The position numbers and the translations under genes are program-made. This document shows positions 1 to 8,083 of a stretch of DNA of 64,000 bases, piece after piece. Position 1 is the first letter of the stretch. Each line of letters starts with the position of its first letter. The stretch comes from RGIG995 sp045542115 (GTDB lineage Bacteria; Bacillota; Clostridia; Oscillospirales; UBA644), in contig JAZQKK010000019.1 of assembly GCA_045542115.1 (NCBI GenBank), positions 1 to 64,000 of the forward strand, read 5' to 3'. The notes below the pieces were generated by a model. That model was not told where the DNA came from. It worked only from the letters and a program-made list of their open reading frames with translations, and searched no databases.

Positions 1-435
1 ATACCTTGCCATTTCCTCCCCATACCTCCGTTCTACGCGTCTTCTTTTGGGGGGACGGCAGCCGTTGTGAGGGATGCGAGTCACGTCTTTGATCATGGCG
101 ACGTCCAGACCGGCGGTCTGCAAGGCACGGATGGCGGATTCGCGGCCAGTGCCAGGTCCTTTAACGTAAACTTCAACGGTCTTCAAACCGTGTTCCATAG
201 CAGCCTTGGCAGCGGTTTCAGCCGCAGTCTGAGCAGCGAAGGGAGTGGATTTCTTGGAGCCGCGGAACCCGAGTTCGCCGGCGGAAGCCCAAGAAAGGGT
301 GTTCCCGTTTACGTCAGTAATGGTGACGATGGTATTGTTGAAGCTGGAGCAGATATGAGCAGCACCTTTTTCAATGTTCTTTCTGTCCTTGCGTCTTTTG
401 ATCGCAACTTTTTTCGCAGATTTCTGCTGAGCCAT
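1..435 (-). CDS. rpsK: 30S ribosomal protein S11 (partial at left edge, no stop seen)
   Basis: S11 binds 16S rRNA in the platform of the small subunit, near the mRNA exit. The frame starts at ATG 433-435 behind GGAGG and reads through the S11 core (AHICSSFNNTIVTITD, GPGTGRESAIRAL) to the conserved C-terminal PPKRRRV at about residue 134, where the protein normally stops. Here the next codon is GAA. The frame stays open to the window edge and passes, in frame, through GGGGAGGAA-ATG-GCA-AGG-TAT, which looks like the Shine-Dalgarno and MARY start of S4 (rpsD). The S11 identity is certain. Whether the gene really lacks its stop, or this is a sequencing error, cannot be settled here. Confidence 0.95.
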   Translation of the reverse strand, partial: MAQQKSAKKVAIKRRKDRKNIEKGAAHICSSFNNTIVTITDVNGNTLSWASAGELGFRGSKKSTPFAAQTAAETAAKAAMEHGLKTVEVYVKGPGTGRESAIRALQTAGLDVAMIKDVTRIPHNGCRPPKRRRVERRYGEEMARY

Positions 436-457
436 TCTGATATCCTCCTAACTACAA

Positions 458-826
458 TTATTTCTTCTTGTTCGCAACGGTCTTTACGGGACCTTTACGG
501 GTTCTGGCGTTGGTCTTGGTGCGCTGACCGTGAACGGGCAGGCTCTTTCTATGACGAACGCCTTTGTAGCATCCGATTTCGACCATACGCTTGATGTTCA
601 TCGCAACTTCTCTGCGAAGGTCACCTTCGACGGAGAGGTTCTTGTCGATGTATTCACGGAGCAAGCCGATTTCAGCTTCGGTCAGATCCTTGACACGGGT
701 GTCGGGATTGATGCCGGTTTCAGCGAGGATGACTTTGGAAGTGTTAATGCCGATGCCATAGATGTAGGTCAAACCAACTTCGACCCGCTTGGCGTTGGGC
801 AAATCCACACCGGAAATTCTTGCCAT
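458..826 (-). CDS. rpsM: 30S ribosomal protein S13
   Basis: S13 sits in the head of the 30S subunit and contacts the P-site tRNA and the 50S subunit through its basic tail. The 122-residue product opens with MARISGVDLPNAKRVEVGLTYIYGIG, carries the helix-two-turn-helix core, and ends in the basic tRNA-contacting tail (GQRTKTNARTRKGPVKTV), all at the family's usual length. It lies 22 bases upstream of rpsK and follows rpmJ, the standard alpha-operon order. Confidence 0.98.
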   Translation of the reverse strand: MARISGVDLPNAKRVEVGLTYIYGIGINTSKVILAETGINPDTRVKDLTEAEIGLLREYIDKNLSVEGDLRREVAMNIKRMVEIGCYKGVRHRKSLPVHGQRTKTNARTRKGPVKTVANKKK

Positions 827-848
827 TTCAAATTACCTCCAATTTCGA

Positions 849-962
849 TTAACCCTGAGTTTGCTTATGCTTGGGGTCAGAGCAAATAACCATAACTTTG
901 CCTTTACGCTTGATGACCTTGCATTTTTCACACATAGGTTTAACAGAAGGACGTACCTTCAT
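849..962 (-). CDS. rpmJ: 50S ribosomal protein L36
   Basis: This 37-residue protein is read from ATG 960-962 behind AGGAGGTAGTTCA to TAA at 849-851. The translation begins MKVRPSVKPMCEKCK and ends DPKHKQTQG, which is the short zinc-ribbon L36. The metal ligands CxxC...C...H are intact, so this is the zinc-binding (C+) paralogue that stabilises domain V of 23S rRNA. It sits between infA and rpsM as in most Firmicutes. Confidence 0.97.
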   Translation of the reverse strand: MKVRPSVKPMCEKCKVIKRKGKVMVICSDPKHKQTQG

Positions 963-995
963 ATTGAACTACCTCCTTTAATGAAGCGATTGAGT

Positions 996-1241
996 TCAGT
1001 TCGAACCAACGGGTTTCCGGGGACCGGCGTTCCGCCAGGTGATTCGACCTTTGGTCAAATCGTAGGGGGACATTTCGACGGTCACTTTGTCGCCCAGAAG
1101 GATTCGGATATTGTTGTCTCTCAGTCTGCCTGAGATATAAGCGGTGATTTTGTGTCCATTAGAAAGTTCAACGATGAACTTCGTGTTGGGAAGGGTCTCA
1201 ACAACGACGCCTTCAATTTCGATGACACCATCTTTTGCCAT
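996..1241 (-). CDS. infA: Translation initiation factor IF-1, with C-terminal extension
   Basis: IF-1 is a single OB-fold protein that occupies the 30S A site during initiation and assists IF-2 and IF-3. Residues 1-70 match the family well (MAKDGVIEIEGVV, GHKITAYISGRLR, SPYDLTKGRITWR). The usual protein ends one or two residues after ITWR, at about 72. Here it continues with NAGPRKPVGSN to 81 residues. The start is preceded by GGAGGTTTTTCA. The neighbours map upstream and rpmJ downstream are canonical. The identity is certain; the meaning of the basic tail is unknown. Confidence 0.97.
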   Translation of the reverse strand: MAKDGVIEIEGVVVETLPNTKFIVELSNGHKITAYISGRLRDNNIRILLGDKVTVEMSPYDLTKGRITWRNAGPRKPVGSN

Positions 1242-1257
1242 TGAAAAACCTCCAGTA

Positions 1258-2013
1258 TCAGGATTGAGATGTGAGTATTAACGGCTCATTGTCAGTGACG
1301 GCAACGGTATGCTCGTAGTGAGCCGACCATTTTCCGTCTTTGGTTACCACAGTCCATCCGTTCCGGTCGATTTGCCAGACCTCGTGAGACCCGGCGTTAA
1401 TCATCGGTTCGATGGCAATGGTCATACCCTTTTGCAAGCGTAATCCCTTGCCGCGGACTCCGTAATTCGGAACGTCCGGTTCTTCGTGTAACTGTGTTCC
1501 CACGCCATGTCCGATATAATCCCGCACGACCGAAAAGCCGTTGCGGTGAGCGTACGTGCTAATCGCGTTTCCTACGTCGCCCAACCGACAGCCGGGACGA
1601 ACGTGTTGCAATCCTTCGTAAAAGCACTGCCTGGTCACGTCAATCAGCTTTTGTGCTTCGGGGGACACGGTCCCGCAGGGGAAGGTGGCCGCCGTATCGG
1701 AATGGTAGCCGTTAAGCAGAACACCGACATCAATACTCACGATATCTCCATCGGTGAGCAAACGCCCCGACGGGATCCCGTGAATGACCTCATCGTTGAC
1801 CGATATACAGGCCACGGCCGGAAAACCGCCGTATCCCAGAAACGAGGGGGTTGCGTTCTTGCTCTTTAAAAACTTGTGCATTACGTCGTTGATATGCTTT
1901 GTGGTCACGCCGGGACGAACTGCTTCGCCTCCGATTTGCAGTACCTGGGCAGCAAGCTCGCCGGCACGACGCATCATATCAATTTCCCGCTGTGATTTCA
2001 ATGTAACAGACAT
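1258..2013 (-). CDS. map: Methionine aminopeptidase, type I
   Basis: This cytosolic dinuclear-metal enzyme removes the initiator methionine from nascent proteins. The 251-residue product has the pita-bread fold motifs in order: the substrate-binding GYHSDTAATF region around residue 105, DYIGHGVGTQLHEEP around 165-180 with the metal-binding His, and the AIEPMI Glu ligand at about 202. It has no N-terminal SH3/zinc-finger extension, as expected for type Ia. It lies in the spc operon between adk and infA, the usual Firmicute position. Confidence 0.97.
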   Translation of the reverse strand: MSVTLKSQREIDMMRRAGELAAQVLQIGGEAVRPGVTTKHINDVMHKFLKSKNATPSFLGYGGFPAVACISVNDEVIHGIPSGRLLTDGDIVSIDVGVLLNGYHSDTAATFPCGTVSPEAQKLIDVTRQCFYEGLQHVRPGCRLGDVGNAISTYAHRNGFSVVRDYIGHGVGTQLHEEPDVPNYGVRGKGLRLQKGMTIAIEPMINAGSHEVWQIDRNGWTVVTKDGKWSAHYEHTVAVTDNEPLILTSQS

Positions 2014-2027
2014 TACATTAACCTCTC

Positions 2028-2672
2028 TTACAGAACGAGGGCTTTTTCCATCAGAGCGGTGGTGTCGGCCAGTTCTTCCTGACCTTCCACAAGTCTGAGT
2101 TTATTCTGCTGAGCGTAGTAGTTTTTCAGAGGCGCGGTCTGCTTTTCATAAACCGCGAGACGGTCGCGAACGACCTCTTCTCTGTCGTCTTTACGAACGG
2201 TAAGCGATGCTCCGCACTTGTCGCAGTTTTCGCCTTTGGAAGAAGGCTTATAAACCACGTGATAGGTTGCTCCGCAAGCGGGGCAGGTGCGGCGTCCACC
2301 CATTCGGGTAACGATTTTCTCGGGATCCACTTCCAGGCTGACGGCCAGGTCGATGGCAATGCCCATTTCTTTGAGCATCACGTCGAGGGCTTCTGCCTGA
2401 GGAATGGTCCGAGGGAACCCGTCCAGAATAAAACCGTTCGCGCAGTCGGGCTGCTGGAACCGTTCCTTCACCAAGGCGATAACGTCTTCGTCGGAAACAA
2501 GGCCGCCGGACTGCATAACCTTTTCCACTTTCTTCCCCAGAGGGGTCTGTTCTGCAACGGCCGCACGAAGGATGGCTCCGGTGGAAATCTGAGGAATGTT
2601 GAATTTCTCGGAGATGATTTCCGCCTGAGTCCCCTTCCCGGCACCGGGGGCACCTAAAAGAATCAATCTCAT
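2028..2672 (-). CDS. adk: Adenylate kinase with zinc-binding lid
   Basis: The enzyme catalyses ATP + AMP to 2 ADP in the cytosol. The start is ATG 2670-2672, behind GGAGG with good spacing; an upstream in-frame ATG at 2699 would run into secY and is rejected. The 214-residue protein opens with MRLILLGAPGAGKGTQ (Walker A). The NMP-binding region ends at the DGFPRT motif, and the lid carries CPAC...CDKC, four cysteines that make this the Gram-positive zinc form. It lies 13 bases downstream of secY, the standard spc-operon order. Confidence 0.98.
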   Translation of the reverse strand: MRLILLGAPGAGKGTQAEIISEKFNIPQISTGAILRAAVAEQTPLGKKVEKVMQSGGLVSDEDVIALVKERFQQPDCANGFILDGFPRTIPQAEALDVMLKEMGIAIDLAVSLEVDPEKIVTRMGGRRTCPACGATYHVVYKPSSKGENCDKCGASLTVRKDDREEVVRDRLAVYEKQTAPLKNYYAQQNKLRLVEGQEELADTTALMEKALVL

Positions 2673-2685
2673 AGGTAGACCTCCG

Positions 2686-3999
2686 TCAATCCAGAACACT
2701 GGGCATATTGCGCTGAATCATCTGAGCTTCCAGAACCTTGACAGTTTCAAGGGCAACGGAAACGAGAATCATCATCGAAGTACCGCCCAAAGCGATGTTG
2801 GTAAGGTCGGTGGGGAAAATTGCCTGCAAGATATAGGGGAAGATTGCGATAACGCCCAGGTAGATGGCCCCGAAGAGGGTAATCTTGTTCACCGTATTCA
2901 TAATGAATTCCACGGTGGGGCGTCCGGGACGGATCCCGGGGATAGTACCGCCGTTTTCCCGCAACTGCTTGGCAATGTCGGAAGCATTGTACTGAATTGC
3001 GATATAGAAATAGTTAAACGCAATGATCAGAGCAAAGCTGATGAGCATATAAGCAATGCTGGTCTGGCCGAAGTATTTCTCCGTCCACTTTACAAAACCG
3101 TTATCGGTGGGCAGAAATGCCGCGATGGTAGCGGGGAGAGAGGTGATGGCGAAGGCGAAAATGATAGGCATAACGCCGGTCATACAAACCTTGATGGGAA
3201 GCTGCTGCTTCTGTCCGCCATAGACCTTGCGGCCCACTTGACGTTTTGCGTACTGGATGGTGATGCGGCGTTCTGCACTGTCCATAAAGACGATAAGGCC
3301 GAACATAGCCACAGCCAGAATGACGATGATGATGGCCAACCACCACTTACCGCCTTCCGAGAACGCATTGATGACGTAGGTCAACAGGTCGGGAGCACGG
3401 GAAACGATGGAGGCAAACAAGATCATAGAGATACCGTTGCCGATGCCCTTTTCGTCGATGGCTTCACCCAGCCACTGAACCAAGGAAGAACCTGCGGTCA
3501 GGGTCAGAATGATACAAGCGGCGACCAGGAGCAATTCCCAAGAGAACTTGTCGGCTTCCACGATGGTGATAGCGCCTGCGGATCGCAGAATCTGGAAGTA
3601 TCCAAAGGATTGGAGCAGAGCGATACCGATGGTGGTGTACCGGGTAATCTTGTTCAGTTTCTTGCGACCCTTCTTTTCGGCGCTGTCGTCTTTGGCGAGG
3701 CGTTCAAAGTAGGGGATTGCAACGGTAAGAAGCTGGACAATAATGCTTGCGTTAATGTAGGGCTGAATGGTCAGTGCAAAAAGCGTACCGACCGACAGAG
3801 CATTACCGGAAAGCATATTCATATACCCAAGAAGGGTATTTCCGCTGGTGAAATACGAAGAGATCGCAGCAGCGTCGAGGAAAGGAACAGGAATGCTTGC
3901 GCCGATCCGGAAGAGAACGATGATCATCAGCGTGAAAAGGATCTTCTTTCTCAGATCAGCGATTTTCCATGCGTTCCGGAGGGTCGTGAGGATTCCCAT
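2686..3999 (-). CDS. secY: Preprotein translocase subunit SecY
   Basis: SecY forms the ten-helix protein-conducting channel of the Sec translocon in the cytoplasmic membrane. At 437 residues it has the normal length. Visible landmarks are the plug/TM2 region (SIPVPFLD near residue 35, then TSGNTLLGYMNMLSGNAL), hydrophobic helices throughout, the cytoplasmic loop with YAKRQVGRKVYGGQKQQLPIKV (residues about 245-265) that contacts SecA and ribosomes, and a short charged C-terminus. It lies three bases downstream of rplO and upstream of adk. Confidence 0.98.
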   Translation of the reverse strand: MGILTTLRNAWKIADLRKKILFTLMIIVLFRIGASIPVPFLDAAAISSYFTSGNTLLGYMNMLSGNALSVGTLFALTIQPYINASIIVQLLTVAIPYFERLAKDDSAEKKGRKKLNKITRYTTIGIALLQSFGYFQILRSAGAITIVEADKFSWELLLVAACIILTLTAGSSLVQWLGEAIDEKGIGNGISMILFASIVSRAPDLLTYVINAFSEGGKWWLAIIIVILAVAMFGLIVFMDSAERRITIQYAKRQVGRKVYGGQKQQLPIKVCMTGVMPIIFAFAITSLPATIAAFLPTDNGFVKWTEKYFGQTSIAYMLISFALIIAFNYFYIAIQYNASDIAKQLRENGGTIPGIRPGRPTVEFIMNTVNKITLFGAIYLGVIAIFPYILQAIFPTDLTNIALGGTSMMILVSVALETVKVLEAQMIQRNMPSVLD

Positions 4000-4002
4000 A
4001 CC

Positions 4003-4449
4003 TTACAGCACCTCAGCTTTCCCGCCTGCGGCTTCAATCTTCTGAACTGCGGAAGCAGAGAACTTCGCAGCCTTAACGGTGAGACCTTTCACTTCCAGTT
4101 CACCGTCACCGAGGAACTTAACGGGAGCAGCCACATCAGAGATGAGACCCTTCTTCAACAGTTCTTCGGAAGTAATTACGGCGTTTTCAGCAAAATCGTT
4201 GAGAGCGCCGACGTTTACGACCTGATAGGTCTTCGTGAAGCGAATGTTGTTAAAACCACGCTTCGGAAGTCTTCTGTAAATGGGCATCTGACCGCCTTCA
4301 AAGCCGACACGGACACCGCCGCCGGAGCGAGCGTTTTGACCCTTGTGGCCCTTGCCTGCGGTTTTGCCGTTTCCGCTGCCGGCACCTCTACCCTTGCGCT
4401 TTGCAACTTTGGTAGAGCCGTAAGCGGGAGCCAAATCAGACAATTTCAT
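4003..4449 (-). CDS. rplO: 50S ribosomal protein L15
   Basis: L15 is a late-assembling 50S protein contacting the 23S rRNA core. The 148-residue product opens with MKLSDLAPAYGSTKVAKRKGRGAGSGNGKTAGKGHKGQ, the long basic Gly-rich tail that threads into rRNA, followed by the compact C-terminal domain. It lies between rpmD and secY and is preceded by AGGAGGTAGC. Nothing is unusual. Confidence 0.98.
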   Translation of the reverse strand: MKLSDLAPAYGSTKVAKRKGRGAGSGNGKTAGKGHKGQNARSGGGVRVGFEGGQMPIYRRLPKRGFNNIRFTKTYQVVNVGALNDFAENAVITSEELLKKGLISDVAAPVKFLGDGELEVKGLTVKAAKFSASAVQKIEAAGGKAEVL

Positions 4450-4465
4450 CTGTGCTACCTCCTTT

Positions 4466-4633
4466 TCAGTCTTCTACTTTGATAAGATAAGAGATCTGAG
4501 CGATCTTGCCTTTGGTAGCAGCATTGTCAGGCTGCTCGCAAACGTCACCGATCTTTTTCAGATTCATAGACTTCGCAGTCTTGACGTGATCGGGATGTCT
4601 GCCGATCAGGCTCTTTACGAGGGTAATTTTCAT
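4466..4633 (-). CDS. rpmD: 50S ribosomal protein L30
   Basis: L30 is a small 50S protein with a ferredoxin-like fold. Read from ATG 4631-4633, the product is 55 residues, beginning MKITLVKSLIGRHPDHVKTAK. The ribosome-binding site GAGGAGG lies eight bases upstream of this ATG. A second ATG six bases earlier (4637-4639) would add only MT, but it sits too close to the Shine-Dalgarno. The gene fits between rpsE and rplO as in other Firmicutes. Confidence 0.96.
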   Translation of the reverse strand: MKITLVKSLIGRHPDHVKTAKSMNLKKIGDVCEQPDNAATKGKIAQISYLIKVED

Positions 4634-4646
4634 CGTCATTACCTCC

Positions 4647-5150
4647 TCAACCCAGGATTTCCTGAACGGTCTTGCCGCGGGTTTCCGCAACTTCGGCAGC
4701 AGTCCGCAGGGACTTCAAACCGACGATGGTAGCGTTGGCAAGGTTCTGGGGATTACGGGAACGCAGAGCTTTGGTACGAACGTCTTTGACGCCGGCAGCT
4801 TGCAGAATATCACGGACGGCACCGCCTGCGATAACCCCGGTACCGGGGGCAGCGGGCTTCATAATAACCTGAGAAGCTCCGAACGTAGCAACGACTTCGT
4901 GGGGGATGGTGGTGCCTTTCAGAGAGACACGGACCAAATTTTTCTTCGCGTCTTCGATGCCTTTGTTGACAGCATCGGGAATTTCAACGGATTTGCCAAG
5001 GCCGATACCGACAATGCCGTTGCCGTCGCCGACAACCATCAGAGCGGTGAACTTGAATTTCCGGCCGCCCTTAACGGTTTTGGAAACGCGGCTCAGACAA
5101 ATCATTTTTTCCGTCAACGACAAGGTGGACGCATCAATTTTTTCGATCAT
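4647..5150 (-). CDS. rpsE: 30S ribosomal protein S5
   Basis: S5 contributes to decoding accuracy and mRNA unwinding at the entry site. The 167-residue protein shows the N-terminal double-stranded-RNA-binding part (RVSKTVKGGRKFKFTALMVVGDGNGIVGIG) and the C-terminal domain (PGTGVIAGGAVRDILQAAGV). It overlaps no neighbour and lies between rplR and rpmD. Length and motifs are normal. Confidence 0.98.
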   Translation of the reverse strand: MIEKIDASTLSLTEKMICLSRVSKTVKGGRKFKFTALMVVGDGNGIVGIGLGKSVEIPDAVNKGIEDAKKNLVRVSLKGTTIPHEVVATFGASQVIMKPAAPGTGVIAGGAVRDILQAAGVKDVRTKALRSRNPQNLANATIVGLKSLRTAAEVAETRGKTVQEILG

Positions 5151-5175
5151 AATTTCTGTTATCCTCCTTGAAAAC

Positions 5176-5535
5176 TTAGAAGTTCAGGCCAGCTTCTCTG
5201 GCGCCTTCGGCTAATTCCTTCACACGTCCGTGATACAGGTAACCGCCACGGTCAAAGACAACGTCCTTGATGCCTTTTTCGAGAGCAAGCTTTGCGATGG
5301 TCTCGCCGACCTTCTTCGCTGCGGCCTTGTTTCCGCCGTATTCAGAGAAGTTCTTACCGACGGTAGACGCGGCAACCAGGGTGGTACCGGTGGTATCGTC
5401 AATAATCTGAGCGTAGATATTTTTCAAAGATCTGTAAACATTCAGACGGGGGCATTCCGCCGTTCCGGAGATCTTACCGCGGACACGGGCGTGACGCTTC
5501 TTTCTGAGGATGTTCGCATCTTTTCTGCTGATCAT
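5176..5535 (-). CDS. rplR: 50S ribosomal protein L18
   Basis: L18 binds 5S rRNA in the central protuberance together with L5 and L25. The 119-residue product contains the conserved RLNVYRSLKNIYAQIIDD segment and ends GREAGLNF-like (EGAREAGLNF). The start at 5535 is preceded by GGAGGATAACACAAT. Order rplF-rplR-rpsE is canonical. Confidence 0.98.
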   Translation of the reverse strand: MISRKDANILRKKRHARVRGKISGTAECPRLNVYRSLKNIYAQIIDDTTGTTLVAASTVGKNFSEYGGNKAAAKKVGETIAKLALEKGIKDVVFDRGGYLYHGRVKELAEGAREAGLNF

Positions 5536-5581
5536 ATTGTGTTATCCTCCTATATGATTGAATGATTAAGCGGCGGGTCTA

Positions 5582-6130
5582 TTATTTACCCTTACCAGCC
5601 TTACCTTCCTTCTGGCGGACGTATTCGCCCAGATAGCGAACGCCCTTGCCGTGGTAGGGTTCGGGAGGCTTAATACCGCGGATTTCAGCGGCAACCTGTC
5701 CGACGCGCTGTTTGTCAGCACCGGAAACAACGATGAGGTTGGGCTGAGGAACTTCCAGGCTGATGCCTTCGGTTTCTTCAACGGATACGGGGTGAGAGAA
5801 GCCCAGGGTCAGGTTCACGGCCTTGCCCTGCTTTGCTGCTCTGTAACCCACACCCTGGATTTCCAGGGTCTTGGAATAACCGGCGGTGACGCCTTCAATC
5901 ATATTGGCGATCAAGGTTCTGGTCAGTCCGTGAAGAGAGCGGTTGAGCTTCTCATCGTCGGGACGGGTAACCAGAATCGTTTCACCTTCCACAGTTACGG
6001 TCATTGCGGGATGAATATCTCTTTCGAGGGTTCCCTTGGGACCTTTAACGGTGATGTGGTTGGTTTCGGGCACCAATGTTACGGTAACACCGGCGGGTAT
6101 ATTTATAGGCTTTCTACCAATTCTTGACAT
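5582..6130 (-). CDS. rplF: 50S ribosomal protein L6
   Basis: L6 lies next to the sarcin-ricin loop and factor-binding site. The 182-residue product consists of two related alpha/beta repeats; it opens MSRIGRKPINIPAGVTV and carries the C-terminal signature PEPYHGKGVRYLGEYVRQKEGKAGK. Length and sequence are typical. The gene follows rpsH after a 58-base gap. Confidence 0.98.
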   Translation of the reverse strand: MSRIGRKPINIPAGVTVTLVPETNHITVKGPKGTLERDIHPAMTVTVEGETILVTRPDDEKLNRSLHGLTRTLIANMIEGVTAGYSKTLEIQGVGYRAAKQGKAVNLTLGFSHPVSVEETEGISLEVPQPNLIVVSGADKQRVGQVAAEIRGIKPPEPYHGKGVRYLGEYVRQKEGKAGKGK

Positions 6131-6188
6131 TGCGTGACTTTCCTTTCACTATAGTTTGTCATCTTGCCTTTTCGGGGAACAACACAAC

Positions 6189-6587
6189 TTACCAAACGTA
6201 AGCGAGAACTTCGCCGCCGACATTCAGACGACGGGCAGCCTTATCGGTCATAACTCCCTTGGAAGTAGAGACGATGGCAATACCCATACCGCGAATGACT
6301 TTGGGCATTTCTTCGCTGGACGCGTAAACCCGCAGACCGGGCTTGGAAACACGTTTGATTCCCTGGATGACTTTTGCCTTATTCTGGCCGTATTTCAGGG
6401 TGATGTTAATCATACCCTGTTTGCCGTCTTCGGTCACGGAAAACGCCTTGATGTACCCTTCATCCACCAGAATCTGGGCAATCGCCTTCTTCATATTGGA
6501 AGCGGGAACTTCAACACTTTCGTGCTTTGCATCGTTAGCGTTCCGGATACGAGTGAGCATATCGGCAACGGGATCGGTAATATGCAT
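6189..6587 (-). CDS. rpsH: 30S ribosomal protein S8
   Basis: S8 is a primary 16S rRNA binder and, in several bacteria, the translational repressor of the spc operon. The 132-residue product begins MHITDPVADMLTRIRNAN and ends with the RNA-binding STSKGVMTDKAARRLNVGGEVLAYVW. I did not find an obvious helix-21 mimic upstream of rplE, so S8 autoregulation is not claimed here. Confidence 0.98.
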   Translation of the reverse strand: MHITDPVADMLTRIRNANDAKHESVEVPASNMKKAIAQILVDEGYIKAFSVTEDGKQGMINITLKYGQNKAKVIQGIKRVSKPGLRVYASSEEMPKVIRGMGIAIVSTSKGVMTDKAARRLNVGGEVLAYVW

Positions 6588-6617
6588 ACTAAAACCTCCT
6601 TTTCCTTCTTTACCTGA

Positions 6618-6803
6618 TTACCAGCTGGCCTTGCGGACGCCGGGAATCTGGCCTTTGTAAGCCAGTTCACGGAAGCAGATACGGCAGATGCCGTACTTTC
6701 TCAGGTAAGCGTGAGGTCTTCCGCAGATCTTGCATCTGTTGTAAGCACGGACAGAGTACTTTGCAGGTCTCTGCTGTTTTGCAATCATAGACTTCTTAGC
6801 CAT
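6618..6803 (-). CDS. rpsN: 30S ribosomal protein S14, zinc-binding type (S14Z)
   Basis: S14 is in the 30S head near the A-site mRNA path. The 61-residue product is the short zinc form: CKICGRPH...CRICFREL supplies two CxxC pairs. The N-terminus MAKKSMIAKQQRPAKYSVRAYNRC is typical of clostridial S14Z. The presence of the zinc type within the spc operon is the normal Firmicute state. It sits between rplE and rpsH. Confidence 0.98.
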   Translation of the reverse strand: MAKKSMIAKQQRPAKYSVRAYNRCKICGRPHAYLRKYGICRICFRELAYKGQIPGVRKASW

Positions 6804-6816
6804 AAGTTCTTCCTCC

Positions 6817-7356
6817 TTACTTGCTGAACGGCGCGCCCATCAGAGAGAGAAGTTCTTTCGCTTCTTCGTCGGTGGAGGCGGTGGTGACGAACATAATATC
6901 CATACCACGGATGGCATCGATCTTTTCATATTCGATTTCGGGGAAGATGAGCTGTTCCTTCAAGCCGAAGGCGTAGTTGCCGCGGCCGTCGAAGGCGTTG
7001 GGATTGATCCCACGGAAGTCTCTAACACGGGGCAGAGCCACATTGAAGAGACGGTCTACGAATTCGTACATTCTTTCACCGCGCAGAGTGACCTTTACGC
7101 CGATAGGCATTCCCTGACGGACTTTGAAGTTCGCCACGGATTTGCGAGCCTTACAAGCGATGGCCTTCTGACCGGTGATGGTAGCAAGGTCAGTGGAGAC
7201 AGATTCAATAATCTTGGTGTTGTCCTTGGCATCGCCGCAGGCAACGTTGATTACGACTTTGTCCAGCTTGGGAATCTGCATAACGCTCTTGTAGTTGTAC
7301 TTGTTCATCAAGGCAGGAGCGACTTCTTTTTTGTAAAGTTCTTTCAAATTAGACAT
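6817..7356 (-). CDS. rplE: 50S ribosomal protein L5
   Basis: L5 anchors 5S rRNA in the central protuberance and contacts P-site tRNA. The start chosen is ATG 7354-7356 (MSNLKELYKKEVAPALM), placed behind AGGAGGAGAGAAACG; an upstream in-frame start at 7389 would overlap rplX and add an unconserved leader. The resulting 179 residues match the family. The conserved C-terminal half (GRGNYAFGLKEQLIFPEIEYEKID, GMDI) is present. Confidence 0.98.
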   Translation of the reverse strand: MSNLKELYKKEVAPALMNKYNYKSVMQIPKLDKVVINVACGDAKDNTKIIESVSTDLATITGQKAIACKARKSVANFKVRQGMPIGVKVTLRGERMYEFVDRLFNVALPRVRDFRGINPNAFDGRGNYAFGLKEQLIFPEIEYEKIDAIRGMDIMFVTTASTDEEAKELLSLMGAPFSK

Positions 7357-7370
7357 CGTTTCTCTCCTCC

Positions 7371-7685
7371 TTAAAATTCTTTCTGGCACTTTTTGCAGTA
7401 TCTGACTTTCTTGCCGTCAACTACTTTGATGCCGGTACGGACAGCTTTGTCGCACTTGGGGCAAACAGCCATAACCTTGCAGGCGTAAAGAGCGCCTTCG
7501 GTTTTGATGATGCCGCCCTGCTGATGCTGACCGCGGGGTTTCAGGTGCTTGGAAACCATATTAACACCTTCTACCATAACTTTACCTTCGGAAGGAGCGG
7601 TGGCGACGACTTTGCCACGCTGGCCTTTGCAACGGCCGGAGATAACTTCAACGTTATCGCCTTTTTTAATGTGCAACGTATTCAT
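7371..7685 (-). CDS. rplX: 50S ribosomal protein L24
   Basis: L24 initiates assembly of the large subunit near the 5' end of 23S rRNA. The 104-residue product has the N-terminal KOW motif (IKKGDNVEVISGRCKGQRGKVV) and, at the C-terminus, a Cys-rich ribbon with paired cysteines (CPKC...YCKKCQ) of the type seen in many Clostridia. It lies between rplN and rplE. Confidence 0.97.
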   Translation of the reverse strand: MNTLHIKKGDNVEVISGRCKGQRGKVVATAPSEGKVMVEGVNMVSKHLKPRGQHQQGGIIKTEGALYACKVMAVCPKCDKAVRTGIKVVDGKKVRYCKKCQKEF

Positions 7686-7700
7686 CGTTCACGTCCTCCT

Positions 7701-8069
7701 TTACAGTACTTCGGGAGCCAGAGAAAGGATCTTGGTGAATTCCTTTTCTCTCAGTTCACGAGCGATGGGCCCAAAGATACGGGTCCCTCTGGGGTTCTTA
7801 TCTTCCTTGATAATAACTGCCGCATTCTCATCGAAACGGATGTAAGATCCGTCGGCACGACGGACACCGCTCTTGGAGCGAACGACGACAGCCTTGACAA
7901 CTTCACCCTTCTTCACGTTACCGCCGGGGATGGCTTTCTTCACGGAGCAGACGATGACGTCGCCAATGTTGGCATATCTTCTCCCGGTTCCGCCAAGGAC
8001 ACGGATGCACATCAATTCTTTTGCACCGGTGTTGTCGGCAACCTGCAGGAAAGTTTGCTGTTGAATCAT
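7701..8069 (-). CDS. rplN: 50S ribosomal protein L14
   Basis: L14 forms bridges to the 30S subunit and is a binding site for RsfS. The 122-residue product begins MIQQQTFLQVADNTGAKELMCIRVLGG and ends LREKEFTKILSLAPEVL, the complete conserved protein at its standard length. It lies between rpsQ and rplX. Confidence 0.98.
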   Translation of the reverse strand: MIQQQTFLQVADNTGAKELMCIRVLGGTGRRYANIGDVIVCSVKKAIPGGNVKKGEVVKAVVVRSKSGVRRADGSYIRFDENAAVIIKEDKNPRGTRIFGPIARELREKEFTKILSLAPEVL

Positions 8070-8083
8070 ACTCTAACTCTCCT

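Noticed and set aside
2673..2699. Upstream start for adk
   Set aside because: It would overlap secY and lacks a ribosome-binding site, whereas ATG 2670-2672 has one and gives the conserved N-terminus.
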